Below are positions 36,491-46,730 of a stretch of DNA of 64,000 bases, piece by piece. Source of the DNA: Parapedobacter tibetensis (GTDB lineage: Bacteria; Bacteroidota; Bacteroidia; Sphingobacteriales; Sphingobacteriaceae). The position numbers were made by a program, and so were the translations under genes. Position 1 is the stretch's first letter, and every line of letters begins with the position of its first letter. The stretch is taken from positions 1-64,000 of the forward strand of contig NZ_JAMXBE010000013.1 in the NCBI RefSeq assembly GCF_024704835.1. The letters are read 5' to 3'. Below the pieces are notes generated by a model, which saw only the letters and a list, made by a program, of their open reading frames with translations, was not told where the DNA came from and made no database searches.

Positions 36491-38077
36491 TCAATAATTA
36501 TTCTGCGTGGGCACCAGTGCCCAGTGATACGGCTCCATCTGCTCGATAGATCCGCTACTCAGTCCGGCAAATTCAACTTTAATCCTAAAACTCCTCACTT
36601 GATCGCCTTCGATGACCACTGGACCTACAAGTCCACCCCAACCATTATACCGTGTACCAGGAACCGTATTCGTGGCCCGGTCATAGTTCCAAGGCGTTGC
36701 TGGCACCACATTGAGATTCATGGTCACCGGTTTGCCATCTACATAAATGTTGACAAAGGGATGTGCGCTGGAGCGGAATCCCATATAGAGATTATATTCT
36801 CCCGGTGGCACCTCTACCACACGGTAGCCCGATGAGCCATCTGGTCGCTGTTCGAGCAATACCGGTGTGAAATCTATGCTCGCCGGTTGGCCCGCTACCA
36901 AGTCACCTCGAATCATTAGCGTGCGATACGTCAATTCAATCCCCAGCGTAGGGAAGGTCACATGGTCACGGTTGGTAGGCACGATATCCGTAACGTTATG
37001 TAATGTAAACAACGCCGGTTTGTCTCCTTCGGGCACAAATTCCCAATAGTGAAACAATTGCTTGATCATTTGGATGTGCACATTATTCGGTATCTTCAGG
37101 TGGGTTATTTCGTAGATCCTGCCGTTACTCATCCGCCGGAAATTTGGATCAACCTGTTGAATATCCGTCCGCCAAAACTTGCCGAAAGCCGACACTAAGT
37201 CGCGTTGGCTACCATAGTCGTCAATAATTTGTCCGTAGAATACCGCTTCGCGTATCCATTGGTAAGCAATGAGGCTATCAGCGGGTGTAAACGCCTTGCC
37301 GAACTGTTCATATAGTTCCCCCAAGTTTTCGAAGCATTGCTCAATTACAGCATTGCTTGGCAGGAATAGCGTTACCTGAGCAAATTCAGAGCGGAAATTA
37401 GCTACTTCGAAAATCGGGTTGGTAATGACGAATACCGAATCATACAGCGTATTGCCAGTAGGATCCACCCCTATGGGAATGCTGTTTTGCTCGTCAAAAA
37501 CGGTATCATTGAGCGCCAACACCGAATCCCGGATGATGGAGTAATCATCGCCCAAAGCCGAAAGGTAATCGTAGATGCTCTCATCGGGCCTCATCAATTC
37601 GTTGATTTCATGCACCACCCCATTGCGACACAGCTGGTTCCCGTTGCTGATGTAGGAATCACCCACGAAAATGGTCTCACTTGTGCGTTCCACCTGGATG
37701 TATTTACCATTGAGCGTCTGCACCCGTGTGCCGGCTTTCAGTTTGGTGAAGTCAAAGGTGAGGTGATTGATGTGGTAAAGCATCACATACCGTTCGTCTA
37801 GTCCCATAGACGCCAAGCGATCCATCTGGGCATTCGTCACCACCCATACCGAAAGGTTTTGGTCACGGGTGAGCTGCTCGGCCACACCGAGTTCTTCCAG
37901 TTTTTCCACAAACCGACTGTAGTTTGGTACGGTTTTGAGATAGTCCAGCAGGTTCAGCGGCGATACCACCGCATGTTGGTCGTCATCGTTGAAATGCTCG
38001 TCCCAAACCTTTTTTTGGCATGCACTGATACCCAGTACCAGGCATGCACACAAGAGTATCTTATATAGTTTCTCCAT
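36491..38077 (-). CDS. Fasciclin (FAS1) lipoprotein, two FAS1 domains plus C-terminal sandwich
   Basis: 528 residues with lipoprotein signal (LVLGISACQKK, Cys near 20). FAS1 domain 1 centres on LSVWVVTNAQMD near residue 74 with closing NGVVHEINELM; domain 2 on VTLFLPSNAVIEQCF near 234. The C-terminal 160 residues form a beta-rich, possibly carbohydrate-binding module (VEVPPGEYNLYMGF, NIYVDGKPV). FAS1 domains mediate adhesion or ligand binding in many organisms. Position between two SusCD pairs suggests a surface glycan-binding accessory protein (inference). Confidence 0.83.
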   Translation of the reverse strand: MEKLYKILLCACLVLGISACQKKVWDEHFNDDDQHAVVSPLNLLDYLKTVPNYSRFVEKLEELGVAEQLTRDQNLSVWVVTNAQMDRLASMGLDERYVMLYHINHLTFDFTKLKAGTRVQTLNGKYIQVERTSETIFVGDSYISNGNQLCRNGVVHEINELMRPDESIYDYLSALGDDYSIIRDSVLALNDTVFDEQNSIPIGVDPTGNTLYDSVFVITNPIFEVANFRSEFAQVTLFLPSNAVIEQCFENLGELYEQFGKAFTPADSLIAYQWIREAVFYGQIIDDYGSQRDLVSAFGKFWRTDIQQVDPNFRRMSNGRIYEITHLKIPNNVHIQMIKQLFHYWEFVPEGDKPALFTLHNVTDIVPTNRDHVTFPTLGIELTYRTLMIRGDLVAGQPASIDFTPVLLEQRPDGSSGYRVVEVPPGEYNLYMGFRSSAHPFVNIYVDGKPVTMNLNVVPATPWNYDRATNTVPGTRYNGWGGLVGPVVIEGDQVRSFRIKVEFAGLSSGSIEQMEPYHWALVPTQNNY

Positions 38078-38091
38078 GATTTTTCTAGTTG

Positions 38092-39723
38092 TTATTGCTC
38101 ATCCATAGGTTCAAACCTGATGTAATCCAAGGTAATCAGGCGGCCATCCAGCGAGACCACGCGCAGCGTATGGGGTTCGGTTTCGGTAAAGGTCACCGTA
38201 CCCAGCGTCTCCTCCAACACCCGGTCTTCCCGTGTATTGGATATGTTGTGCCTTGGCCGGAGCATCTGCCCGTCAAGCGCAAATGCGCAGATGCCGGTCG
38301 TGCTGGCCTGCCGAGGGCTCGGCCAAATCACTTTAAGTCGATAGGTCCCTTTGACGATTACCGGACTTTCCATCTCCATCCATCCGGATTCGCCTAGTTC
38401 GATACGGAGGTGATCATAGTTCAATACATCCGTATACCAGATGCCTTCTGCGGCCCGGTTATTCCGATAGGTAAGCACATTGAATTTGTCCTCCGGTTGG
38501 GATACCCAGTGGTAGCTGGTCAACTCTCCTTGCTGGAATGTCCGATTATATTGTGCGCCCAAACTTGGATTGCGGTACTGCGTCACATTGGCTGCGAGAT
38601 CCGGATAGTCCGTTAACTCCCATACCACCACCACCTGTGGTGGCGTAAATATGGGCATCCAATGGTTTACTTCATGGATTACCCCATTTTTAGAGGGGAT
38701 ATTGGCTTCGTTAAAGCGAATCCCGTCGTTGTTGTCCGGATCATAGTTAATCAAAAGCTCGCCTGCTGTATCCGATATGCTCATCAGCTGGTTTTCGGCC
38801 AGTGTATTGATGTTTTTCGTCTGTTCGCCACCCGGAAATACACCCAACTCCGCGAAAGACTGCCACTGGTGGAGCAAGTGATATGATACGTAGCTGTGCA
38901 GCGCGTTGTCTGGTACATTGTAAGGGCCGACACCGGCATCCAACGCAGCTATCAATTCAGCAAAACTCTGGATGCCATGTTGCTGGTATACCTCGTTAGC
39001 CACGGCGAAGGCCGTATAGCGGTACCGCACTTCAATGGGATTACCCTGCGGATCGGTCTCCTGCGTGTATACCGTGCGGAGCATAGTTTCATATCCCGCG
39101 GCTACCATCGCTTCATAAAAGATGCTGTACCTAGCGTCTTCCAAGCGGTCGGCTATCGTTGCCGTGACCGGCACCAATACATCTTCGATCGTGTGGATGA
39201 TCCCATTGGTTGCCTGGATATCAAATCGTATAAACCGGGCTTCCCCATTGAGGTAAACAGCATCCAGTCCGCCTCCCTCTCCCCTAAATTCGACGGAGAG
39301 GTTATCGTCCGTTTCATTGAGATCGTTTATGGCCCCGCTTTGGAATTGTCCAAGGTCTACCGTGACACCGTGGATAAGGTGATATTTCACCAAATAAGCG
39401 GCATCATCTTTCGGGATATCCGTAATAGCCCCATAACCCTGTGCCTGCAGGTAACGGTTTACCCCGTCGTTTGTGGGCACAAAGAAGGTGTAAGTGGTCC
39501 TTAGGTTCAGTGTGCTGTACAGCCCCGCATGTTCCATCAGTGCCACCCATTGGCTATAATCATCGGGGTTCTCCTTCAAGTACATGCCGATAGGCAATTC
39601 ATCAAAGGCCGTGTAGATATCATCTTCATATAGGTCTTTACATGCATGCAGGCAAAGGCACGGAAGCAAGAACAACCAGCAGTACTGCGTCAGGCGGTGT
39701 ATAACATTTCGTTTCCTTTTCAT
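38092..39723 (-). CDS. Fasciclin (FAS1) lipoprotein, two FAS1 domains plus C-terminal sandwich
   Basis: 543 residues, lipoprotein signal (LLPCLCLHACKD). FAS1 domain 1: YTFFVPTNDGVNRYL near residue 78, with NGIIHTIEDVLVPV near its end. Domain 2: YTAFAVANEVYQQ near 233, with NGVIHEVNHWM. The C-terminal 180 residues (from VVVVWELTD near 361) end in a jelly-roll-like module with VKGTYRLKVIWPSP and RLITLDYIRFEPMDE. Its architecture mirrors the next gene but sequence identity is low, so this is an old paralogue pair rather than a recent duplication. Confidence 0.83.
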   Translation of the reverse strand: MKRKRNVIHRLTQYCWLFLLPCLCLHACKDLYEDDIYTAFDELPIGMYLKENPDDYSQWVALMEHAGLYSTLNLRTTYTFFVPTNDGVNRYLQAQGYGAITDIPKDDAAYLVKYHLIHGVTVDLGQFQSGAINDLNETDDNLSVEFRGEGGGLDAVYLNGEARFIRFDIQATNGIIHTIEDVLVPVTATIADRLEDARYSIFYEAMVAAGYETMLRTVYTQETDPQGNPIEVRYRYTAFAVANEVYQQHGIQSFAELIAALDAGVGPYNVPDNALHSYVSYHLLHQWQSFAELGVFPGGEQTKNINTLAENQLMSISDTAGELLINYDPDNNDGIRFNEANIPSKNGVIHEVNHWMPIFTPPQVVVVWELTDYPDLAANVTQYRNPSLGAQYNRTFQQGELTSYHWVSQPEDKFNVLTYRNNRAAEGIWYTDVLNYDHLRIELGESGWMEMESPVIVKGTYRLKVIWPSPRQASTTGICAFALDGQMLRPRHNISNTREDRVLEETLGTVTFTETEPHTLRVVSLDGRLITLDYIRFEPMDEQ

Positions 39724-39734
39724 AACCGGTTTTG

Positions 39735-41216
39735 TTAATTGAGGTTATTGTAATATGGGTTCTGTTCCAACAGCCGGTTGGCTTGCAATTCATCAATGTG
39801 AATGGGCAGGTAGTGGCTGTTTTCGTTGAGCAGTTTGGAGCGGATTACCGGTGCCGAACCACCCGGTGCGCTCGACAGCACTTGCGTAATCAGGTATTCC
39901 TTGTAGGCATATTGGTTACGTTTGGCCACACGCAGGATGTCATACCAGCGCTTACCTTCCCCGACGAATTCGAGTGCCTTTTCGGTGATTATGATATGGA
40001 GCATCTCCAGCTCGGTAGATCCACCACCCAACGGTGCCGATATGCCCGCCCGTTGTCGAATGCGATTTACGAGATCCAACGCTTCGCCGTAGTAGGCCTG
40101 ACCTTTCATCACCAGCGCTTCGGCTTTCATCAGGTAGATATCCGCCATGCGGTAGAGTATCCAGTTTTGATCGCTATTTGTACGTGGTATGCCGGTATTG
40201 GCTTCGGCACCGAGGTATTTCCACAGTTTGAAATCGCCAATGTTATAGGTTGCCCCCTGCCCGCGGATATCTTCCGGAGAAAGCTCAAACTGGGCAACAA
40301 GCAGCGATGAAATCACCCAATTGTATGATGTGCCAAACCATTGCATCATGTCGTTGGTCTGGTTTTTCGTAAAGTCAAACTGGATTTCAAAGACGCTTTC
40401 GTTGCTATTTCCTTCGCTGAATATGGTAAACCAGCGGTTCTTGTTATTTACCATCCCTTCCAGCAAGCCTATCCAGCCGGATTGCAGCACCTGGTCGCAG
40501 GCGGCAATGGCTTGGTCGTATTGTTCGGTCCAAAGGTATACATCGGCGAGGAGCGCATATATGGCCCATTTGGTCGTGCGTCCCTTGGTTTCCCAAAGTG
40601 TGGGCCATGTCTCCTTGCTACTTGGGATGGCGATCTCCAAATCCGCGATGATTTGCTGGAAAATCGCTACTTCGGGCGATTTAGCCACCTCAAACGTGTG
40701 CTCATCGTTCATGTAAGGCTCGGTGATTAAGGGCACATCCCTGAAATTGCGCACCAGGTAGAAATAACTCAGTGCCCGCAGGAAATAGGCTTCCGAAAGG
40801 AAGGAACGCATGATTGGCTCGCTGAATGAAGGATCCTTGGCCACCACATCTGGGGCGTACTTGATGACCATATTCGCGAGGTTAATGATCTGGTAAAATT
40901 TATTCCATTGCACAAAGGTATTGGAAGGGATTAGGTCGAACTGTTTCATTCGATAGATATCCATCGTAGTCTCCGTAAGAATGCCCCCCAGCGCCAAGCC
41001 ATTTCCCCGTGCTTCACCCCAGATCAATTGGGTTTGCAGGGTTTCTTGCAACCGCACATACGCTGCGCCCAACACGGCCTCCACTTCTTCTTTGTCTTTC
41101 CAATACAGGTCGCTCACCTGTTCGTTTTCAGGTAGCACATCGAGCCATTTGTTGCAGGCACCCAAAGGCGAGAGCATCGCAACCATCACAATATATATGC
41201 AAATTCGTTTCATCAT
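39735..41216 (-). CDS. SusD/RagB-family surface glycan-binding lipoprotein (pair 2)
   Basis: 493 residues, lipoprotein signal (SPLGACNKWLDV, Cys near 21). Typical SusD features: CNKWLDVLPEN start, EVEAVLGAAYVRLQ, RALSYFYLVRNFRDVPLI, WAIYALLADVYLWTEQYD and YRMADIYLMKAEALV, then EFVGEGKRWYDILR near the C-terminus. Partner of the SusC at 41225-44482, with 8 bp between the genes. Much closer to canonical SusD than the copy at 31698-33332. Confidence 0.95.
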   Translation of the reverse strand: MMKRICIYIVMVAMLSPLGACNKWLDVLPENEQVSDLYWKDKEEVEAVLGAAYVRLQETLQTQLIWGEARGNGLALGGILTETTMDIYRMKQFDLIPSNTFVQWNKFYQIINLANMVIKYAPDVVAKDPSFSEPIMRSFLSEAYFLRALSYFYLVRNFRDVPLITEPYMNDEHTFEVAKSPEVAIFQQIIADLEIAIPSSKETWPTLWETKGRTTKWAIYALLADVYLWTEQYDQAIAACDQVLQSGWIGLLEGMVNNKNRWFTIFSEGNSNESVFEIQFDFTKNQTNDMMQWFGTSYNWVISSLLVAQFELSPEDIRGQGATYNIGDFKLWKYLGAEANTGIPRTNSDQNWILYRMADIYLMKAEALVMKGQAYYGEALDLVNRIRQRAGISAPLGGGSTELEMLHIIITEKALEFVGEGKRWYDILRVAKRNQYAYKEYLITQVLSSAPGGSAPVIRSKLLNENSHYLPIHIDELQANRLLEQNPYYNNLN

Positions 41217-41224
41217 TCAGCGGA

Positions 41225-44200
41225 TTAAAAGTCCAACATAATTCCCAACGCATAGCGTCGAGGTCTCGGTGTACTGGCGTTATCTTGGCTAAGCAAGTAT
41301 ATATCGTTTGACAGGGATACTTCCGGATCCAGCCCCGTGTAGTTTGTCCAGGTGTATAAATCTTGCACCGTCATGAACACATCGAAGCGCTCGATGCCGT
41401 GCCGTTGCAAGAAAGTTTTCGGTAGCGAATAACGCAGTGAGAGATTTTTGAGGCGTACAAACGAAGCATCTTCCACAAACCGGTCGGATCCGAGGTAGTT
41501 GTATCCTAATCCATAGAGCGCTCGTGGAATCTCAGTCTGATCGCCTTCATGCCGCCAGCGCCGCAGCACGGCCAAGCTTTGGTTGCCAGCCCCACGCATA
41601 TTCTCTGTATTCATGCGGGCACTATTGACAACCTTATTGCCAAACCGGCCATGGAAAAACGAGGTGAGCATGAAGTTCTTGTACCGCACGGTTACACCAC
41701 CGCCACTGGTGAATAGGGGCATGGCATTACCCAAGTACACGATGTCATACTGATCAATCACCCCATCACCATTGATGTCGGCATATTTGGCATCACCCGG
41801 ATAAGCCTTGCGCGGTCCGTTGGCCATGAAAACCGGCTCGCCGTTAATGTTGTAAATGAGGTTGCCCTGCGCATCCCGCGCATAGGTATCATCCACATTT
41901 TGGTATACACCCAAATAGCGGTAGCCGTAAAACGATCCTACCGGATTGCCTTCGACGATCCGATGGGCGTATTTTCCATTATCGAATTCATAGTTTTCAA
42001 ACTGCTTATTATCCGGCAATTCCACTACCTCATTGCGGTTGCGCGAGAGGTTAAAACTCAGCTGCACACGCCAGTCGGTCTGCTTGACCACATCATAGTT
42101 GAGGATGAATTCCCAACCACGGTTGTACAACACACCGGAGTTGTAGAATTTCATGGTACCAAAACCTGTAGAGCTGGGCAGGGTCACGTCTTTTTGTAGT
42201 AGGTCTGTGGTCTTGCGATCATATACATCAACGGTGACAAAAAGCCGATTGTCGAACATGGCCAGGTCCAGACCCACGTTGGATTGCGTAATGGTTTCCC
42301 ACTTTAGGTTCTCCAGTTGGATCCGCGTGGGGTTGATGGCTGTCATGTCCATGTATCCCGGGGTGATGGGTTGGAACACACCGAGGTACGGCCAGGCCCC
42401 GTCCGGTGCATTGCCACTGCGCCCCCAGCTGTAGCGCAACTTGGCTAGCTGGAATATGCCCAAACGCTGCATGAAGGCCTCGTCGCCGAACTGCCAAGCA
42501 GCACCTAAAGAAGGAAAGCCTGCCCAACGGTGTTGGCGTCCCAAACTGGAGTTGGCTTCCCAGCGGTATCCCCCGTTCACGATGTACTTGCTCTTGAAAG
42601 CATAGAAGAAATTAGAAATCGCACCGATGTTCCGTCTGAGTGTATTGCCAGATTCCATTTCCACCACCGACCCGCCTGCAGTGGGATCGGACAATCCAGA
42701 GGAGGCATTCCCCGCGGTTTCACTCACATAAGCAAACTCACGCGCCTCGTTGGTCTGGAGGAGCGCACTCGCAATGAAATTATGGTCGTCATTTACCGTC
42801 TTGTTATAGATAAATTTATTTTCCGTATTGAGGTAGAGATCATCAGAGAGCATGTCTGAGCCCCGGTTGAAATAATTGTGCACCCAAGATACGCCGGTAA
42901 CGGACTGGGGTAGGAATTTCCGGTTTTTATTGGATCGGGTATCAAAACCCACTGTCCCCGTATATTGCAAGCCGGGGACCACGTCGTACATCAAGCGGAA
43001 GATCACCCGGGCGTTTTCACCGAGGGAATTGTTGACGGACTCATTGACCATCGCCACGGGGTTGTATATCTTGTTTTTGGGATCATCCGCTTCGAACGTC
43101 CCTTGGAAATTGAGGCGGGGAGTAAAGTACTCAGGGGTCCAGCGCCCGTCGGGGCCGATCACATAAGGGCTCATGTTGGACATGCGGGTCATGGCAATAT
43201 CGCGGGGGGTTCTTAATTTATCTTCTGACCAAGAGCTACTCCGGTCACTCCGCGAATAGGACATATCGGCCACCACTTGCAGGCGATTAGAGAAGCGGTA
43301 GTTAACGCTTAAGAGCGCATTATAGCGATTGAAATCCGTGCCGATGGTGGTACCCACCTCATTGAGGTAACCGAGTGACAGGCGGTAGGTGGCTTTGTCA
43401 CCTCCACCGCTCATAGAGAGCGAGTTGTCTACGAAATAGCCCATTTGGGTTACCTCGTCTACCCATTTCGTATTTCGATTGTACTCATCGAAATATATCC
43501 AATTCGGGTTGAAATTAATTTCATTGGTATTATAGAGCAAGTTGGTATAGGTTTCGCCGCCTTGGTAACCGAGGTCATTCACGGTATTCCACACCCCATC
43601 TTGGATTAAGCTCACGTATTGTGAGCCATCAAGCAAGGGGATGGTGCCGGGTTCGCGCTTCATGTCCAGCTTGCTGGAAAAAGAAAAGCGTGTCTTGCCC
43701 TGCTTACCCCGTTTCGTGGTAAAGACCAGTACACCATTGGCGCCCTTCGAGCCCCAGATGGCAGTGGCTGCGGCATCCTTGAGCACTTCAATGGATTCAA
43801 TATCGTTTGGCGAGATATTGACCAAGGAACCGAAGTCCTCGTCATTGGCCGTTGCAAAGTCAAAACCTGACTGGATGTTCGTGGGATAGGGTACCCCATC
43901 TACCACGATGAGCGGCTCCGAATTAGCGTTTAGCGATGAGGTACCTCGTATGCGGATAGAACTTCTTGAGCCGGGATCGGCTCCAGCCACGATGTCTACA
44001 TTGGCCATCCGACCTTGGATGCCCGACTCAATGGAAGTAAAAGGCATCAACTCCACTTCTTCCATATTGAAGCGCTCCGTGGCCGATACTTGGTCGCGGT
44101 ACGATATACCCAAGCTATTGATTTGTTTGGGTCGCGCCCTTCCCTCTACGGTCACTTCCTCAATCTGCTGATCTGCCAGATGGAGCATGACATTCAGGGT

Positions 44201-44482
44201 GGTTTGGCCTTGATAAGGTATGCGCTGGCTTTGGAAACCAAGGCACGAAAACACGATGGTGAGGTTTGATTGGCCGGGCACTTCAATGCGGAAGAGGCCA
44301 TTGGCATCTGTGGGCGAACCGTTCAGGTTGCGTCGGTCTTGGTTTTCAATGTAAACCGTAGCCCCGGCCAACGCATTACCCACCTGATCTGAGATCTTTC
44401 CCCGCAAGATATTGGATTGCTGTGCGCTGGACCACATGGCCCAAAGCAACAAGCATCCCAGTAAAAAACATTTTTCTTTCAT
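41225..44482 (-). CDS. SusC/RagA-family TonB-dependent transporter (pair 2)
   Basis: 1085 residues. Signal peptide (LLLWAMWSSAQQ), CarboxypepD_reg-like domain (LRGKISDQVGNALAGATVYI), a TonB-box-like EEVTVEGRARP, plug with IRIRGTSSLNANSEPLIVVD and IESIEVLKDAAATAIWGSKG, then the barrel, ending PRPRRYALGIMLDF. Energised import of oligosaccharides across the outer membrane with its SusD. Placed 37 bp after the four-FAS1 lipoprotein gene, so in the same transcription unit. Confidence 0.95.
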   Translation of the reverse strand: MKEKCFLLGCLLLWAMWSSAQQSNILRGKISDQVGNALAGATVYIENQDRRNLNGSPTDANGLFRIEVPGQSNLTIVFSCLGFQSQRIPYQGQTTLNVMLHLADQQIEEVTVEGRARPKQINSLGISYRDQVSATERFNMEEVELMPFTSIESGIQGRMANVDIVAGADPGSRSSIRIRGTSSLNANSEPLIVVDGVPYPTNIQSGFDFATANDEDFGSLVNISPNDIESIEVLKDAAATAIWGSKGANGVLVFTTKRGKQGKTRFSFSSKLDMKREPGTIPLLDGSQYVSLIQDGVWNTVNDLGYQGGETYTNLLYNTNEINFNPNWIYFDEYNRNTKWVDEVTQMGYFVDNSLSMSGGGDKATYRLSLGYLNEVGTTIGTDFNRYNALLSVNYRFSNRLQVVADMSYSRSDRSSSWSEDKLRTPRDIAMTRMSNMSPYVIGPDGRWTPEYFTPRLNFQGTFEADDPKNKIYNPVAMVNESVNNSLGENARVIFRLMYDVVPGLQYTGTVGFDTRSNKNRKFLPQSVTGVSWVHNYFNRGSDMLSDDLYLNTENKFIYNKTVNDDHNFIASALLQTNEAREFAYVSETAGNASSGLSDPTAGGSVVEMESGNTLRRNIGAISNFFYAFKSKYIVNGGYRWEANSSLGRQHRWAGFPSLGAAWQFGDEAFMQRLGIFQLAKLRYSWGRSGNAPDGAWPYLGVFQPITPGYMDMTAINPTRIQLENLKWETITQSNVGLDLAMFDNRLFVTVDVYDRKTTDLLQKDVTLPSSTGFGTMKFYNSGVLYNRGWEFILNYDVVKQTDWRVQLSFNLSRNRNEVVELPDNKQFENYEFDNGKYAHRIVEGNPVGSFYGYRYLGVYQNVDDTYARDAQGNLIYNINGEPVFMANGPRKAYPGDAKYADINGDGVIDQYDIVYLGNAMPLFTSGGGVTVRYKNFMLTSFFHGRFGNKVVNSARMNTENMRGAGNQSLAVLRRWRHEGDQTEIPRALYGLGYNYLGSDRFVEDASFVRLKNLSLRYSLPKTFLQRHGIERFDVFMTVQDLYTWTNYTGLDPEVSLSNDIYLLSQDNASTPRPRRYALGIMLDF

Positions 44483-44519
44483 TCGTATGTTGTTTAAACA
44501 GCTTAAACCGGTCTTTTTA

Positions 44520-46730
44520 TTAGTTCAATGACAGCAGCCTATCTATCTGATAGATGGCCCCATCATTGAAGGTCTTGGGAAACTCACTCACCACCTGGGC
44601 CACTTGCCCTGTGGCATCGCGCAGCTGCAATGTGGCCCCTTGATCCGTCAATGTGAGTCGCGAGCGCATACCTCCAGCCAGGTGGGCGGTACGCCATTCG
44701 CCCTGCACTCCGAACCCCGGAAAGGGATAATCGCTGAGGGAGTTTTCATTGATGGGCACAAAATAGTATTTAAGGTACTCGGCCAGCTCAGTGTTGTCTT
44801 CTGGAATAATGCCTCCCATCGTCAACGCTTCACGGATGGCCTCGTTGCTCGGTGCAAAGAGCAGGAAACGCTCACCCAACAAGAATGACAATTCCGAACC
44901 AGACGGGAGTAAGCCAGCCCGATTGAGCAGCATGGCAAACTCCGAAAATTCTTGCAAGGGACTCGTGGCGGTGGTGGCACCGCCAATCATGAATTTGATG
45001 CTCCCCGGCTCGCGCAGCAAAGCGGCATCTGTGGCATACACGAGGCCGTTTGTCCAGCTGCCCGGAATTTGCCGTACCGGAAAAAACATACCGTTGTTGT
45101 AGGATGCCGATGAAGCCACGCCATCTTGGGTCACATACAGGTAGTTAAATGGATTGCGCGTACGAAACACTTGCTTACCTGCAAACTGGGTGATACGGCC
45201 GGAAGCGATGTGGTTGGAGACAAATTGGTTCATGGCAGACTGGCTCATCGGTACGCGGATACCTTCTGAATTCTCCACCTCCACAGCCTCATCACCATAG
45301 CGCAAGGGATGGCCTTCATTCCAGAACAAATAACTATCGCCATACAGGGTGTTCAGGATGACCTCGTCTTCGGGCACAAATAGGGTATATTCCACCACGT
45401 CGCTCATCAATGGCTGGATGATATTGGCGTTGGCCGCCATGTGCAAGAACATCTTGTAGTCGGGATTTTGCAGCAATGGCCCAGTGACACTGTAAAACAT
45501 GTTAGGCACGATGACCTTATTCAAGCCATAATATACACCATTGGTGCCGATACCCTTGGTAGCCACTTCGGTATAGGGATCAAACGTGATGGGGTTTCCA
45601 TACGAGCTGGTGATCTTGTTGCCTTGAGCAATTTCATCCGGAAATACCACGTTGCCTTGATATACGTGGTTATTGAGCAGCAGGGAGAGCGGAAGGAATC
45701 CCACATCGTCTATGGATGGATAGTAGCTGCTCCAATAGGCTTCGAAGAATTGGCTGAGCGCTTGGTTATTGGGGGCAAATACATTGAACGCCTTATAGGA
45801 TAACTCACCCAAGTTGGCATAATCCGGCTGACCATCCTCTCCATTATATGACCATTCCGAGGCAATTTGTGGCAATGCGCCGTGGCGCACGATGAACAGC
45901 GAATCGGCTAGGCCGCTGTATTGTGCACTGGTAGGAGCATCATACCAAAACTCGATGAAGCGATCGTATATCTTCATGAACGTTGAATAATCCTGCTCAT
46001 CGCTCAATAGTTTATGCACGGTCTCCAAAGGTTCCAATACACGGTCAATGAGATACACATAACCATTATCGGTGGCAATCGCATATTCCTCCACATAGGC
46101 ATCTGAAATGTGAAATTCGCTGGCACCTGCATTCCAGGTACTCTGAGGGTAAAAATACTCGTAGTTGCGCTTCGCATCGATTCCCTTGGTCGAAAATAGC
46201 GTTGAAGAGATTACCGGCAAAAACCGCTCTTTGTGATATACCGTGCGGTTGAGTTGGCTCACTGGGTCGCGCCATACGGATACGGTATCCTGGCTCCGGG
46301 TGCGATGTTTGTAGTGCAGTCCGGCATTAGCAGGTATCGCATTGTCAACCCCTTGCGGTTGATAGTTCGAAAACTTGGCTCGGTCATAGGCATAGTACAC
46401 TAGGTGGAAGCCTATCAATTTACGCAATTGAGCTATTGGCATCCCCTCTACGGACGCAATGTCATGCGCCTGAAAATATTGCTGCATGGCTTGGTCATTG
46501 GGTGCCATCACCGTGGCGATGACCTTGCCTGTGAGTACATTTTTATAACCGGCACGTTCCGCGGCTTCCAGAAAAATCTCGAAATTCCCCCGTGCTTCGA
46601 GTACCTCCCAAGCATTTCCCCGCAACCATTCCGGCCGTTCATAATGCTCTTCCCATGGTTGTTTCTGACATTGGCAGAAAACCGAGAAAATCAAACAAGC
46701 CCATATAAGACTAATAATAGGTTTATGCAT
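44520..46730 (-). CDS. Fasciclin lipoprotein with four FAS1 domains
   Basis: 736 residues, lipoprotein signal (FSVFCQCQKQPWEEHY, Cys near 20-22). Four FAS1 domains are visible by their H1 motifs: TVMAPNDQAMQQYF near 70, FNVFAPNNQALSQFF near 312, YTLFVPEDEVILN near 447 and FLLFAPSNEAIREAL near 620; closing motifs include GVYYGLNKVIVP and GAIYQIDRLLSLN. First gene of the nine-gene operon. It shares the QKxWxEHx start after the lipid Cys with the FAS1 protein at 36491. It is likely a surface-exposed rod; ligand unknown. Confidence 0.85.
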   Translation of the reverse strand: MHKPIISLIWACLIFSVFCQCQKQPWEEHYERPEWLRGNAWEVLEARGNFEIFLEAAERAGYKNVLTGKVIATVMAPNDQAMQQYFQAHDIASVEGMPIAQLRKLIGFHLVYYAYDRAKFSNYQPQGVDNAIPANAGLHYKHRTRSQDTVSVWRDPVSQLNRTVYHKERFLPVISSTLFSTKGIDAKRNYEYFYPQSTWNAGASEFHISDAYVEEYAIATDNGYVYLIDRVLEPLETVHKLLSDEQDYSTFMKIYDRFIEFWYDAPTSAQYSGLADSLFIVRHGALPQIASEWSYNGEDGQPDYANLGELSYKAFNVFAPNNQALSQFFEAYWSSYYPSIDDVGFLPLSLLLNNHVYQGNVVFPDEIAQGNKITSSYGNPITFDPYTEVATKGIGTNGVYYGLNKVIVPNMFYSVTGPLLQNPDYKMFLHMAANANIIQPLMSDVVEYTLFVPEDEVILNTLYGDSYLFWNEGHPLRYGDEAVEVENSEGIRVPMSQSAMNQFVSNHIASGRITQFAGKQVFRTRNPFNYLYVTQDGVASSASYNNGMFFPVRQIPGSWTNGLVYATDAALLREPGSIKFMIGGATTATSPLQEFSEFAMLLNRAGLLPSGSELSFLLGERFLLFAPSNEAIREALTMGGIIPEDNTELAEYLKYYFVPINENSLSDYPFPGFGVQGEWRTAHLAGGMRSRLTLTDQGATLQLRDATGQVAQVVSEFPKTFNDGAIYQIDRLLSLN

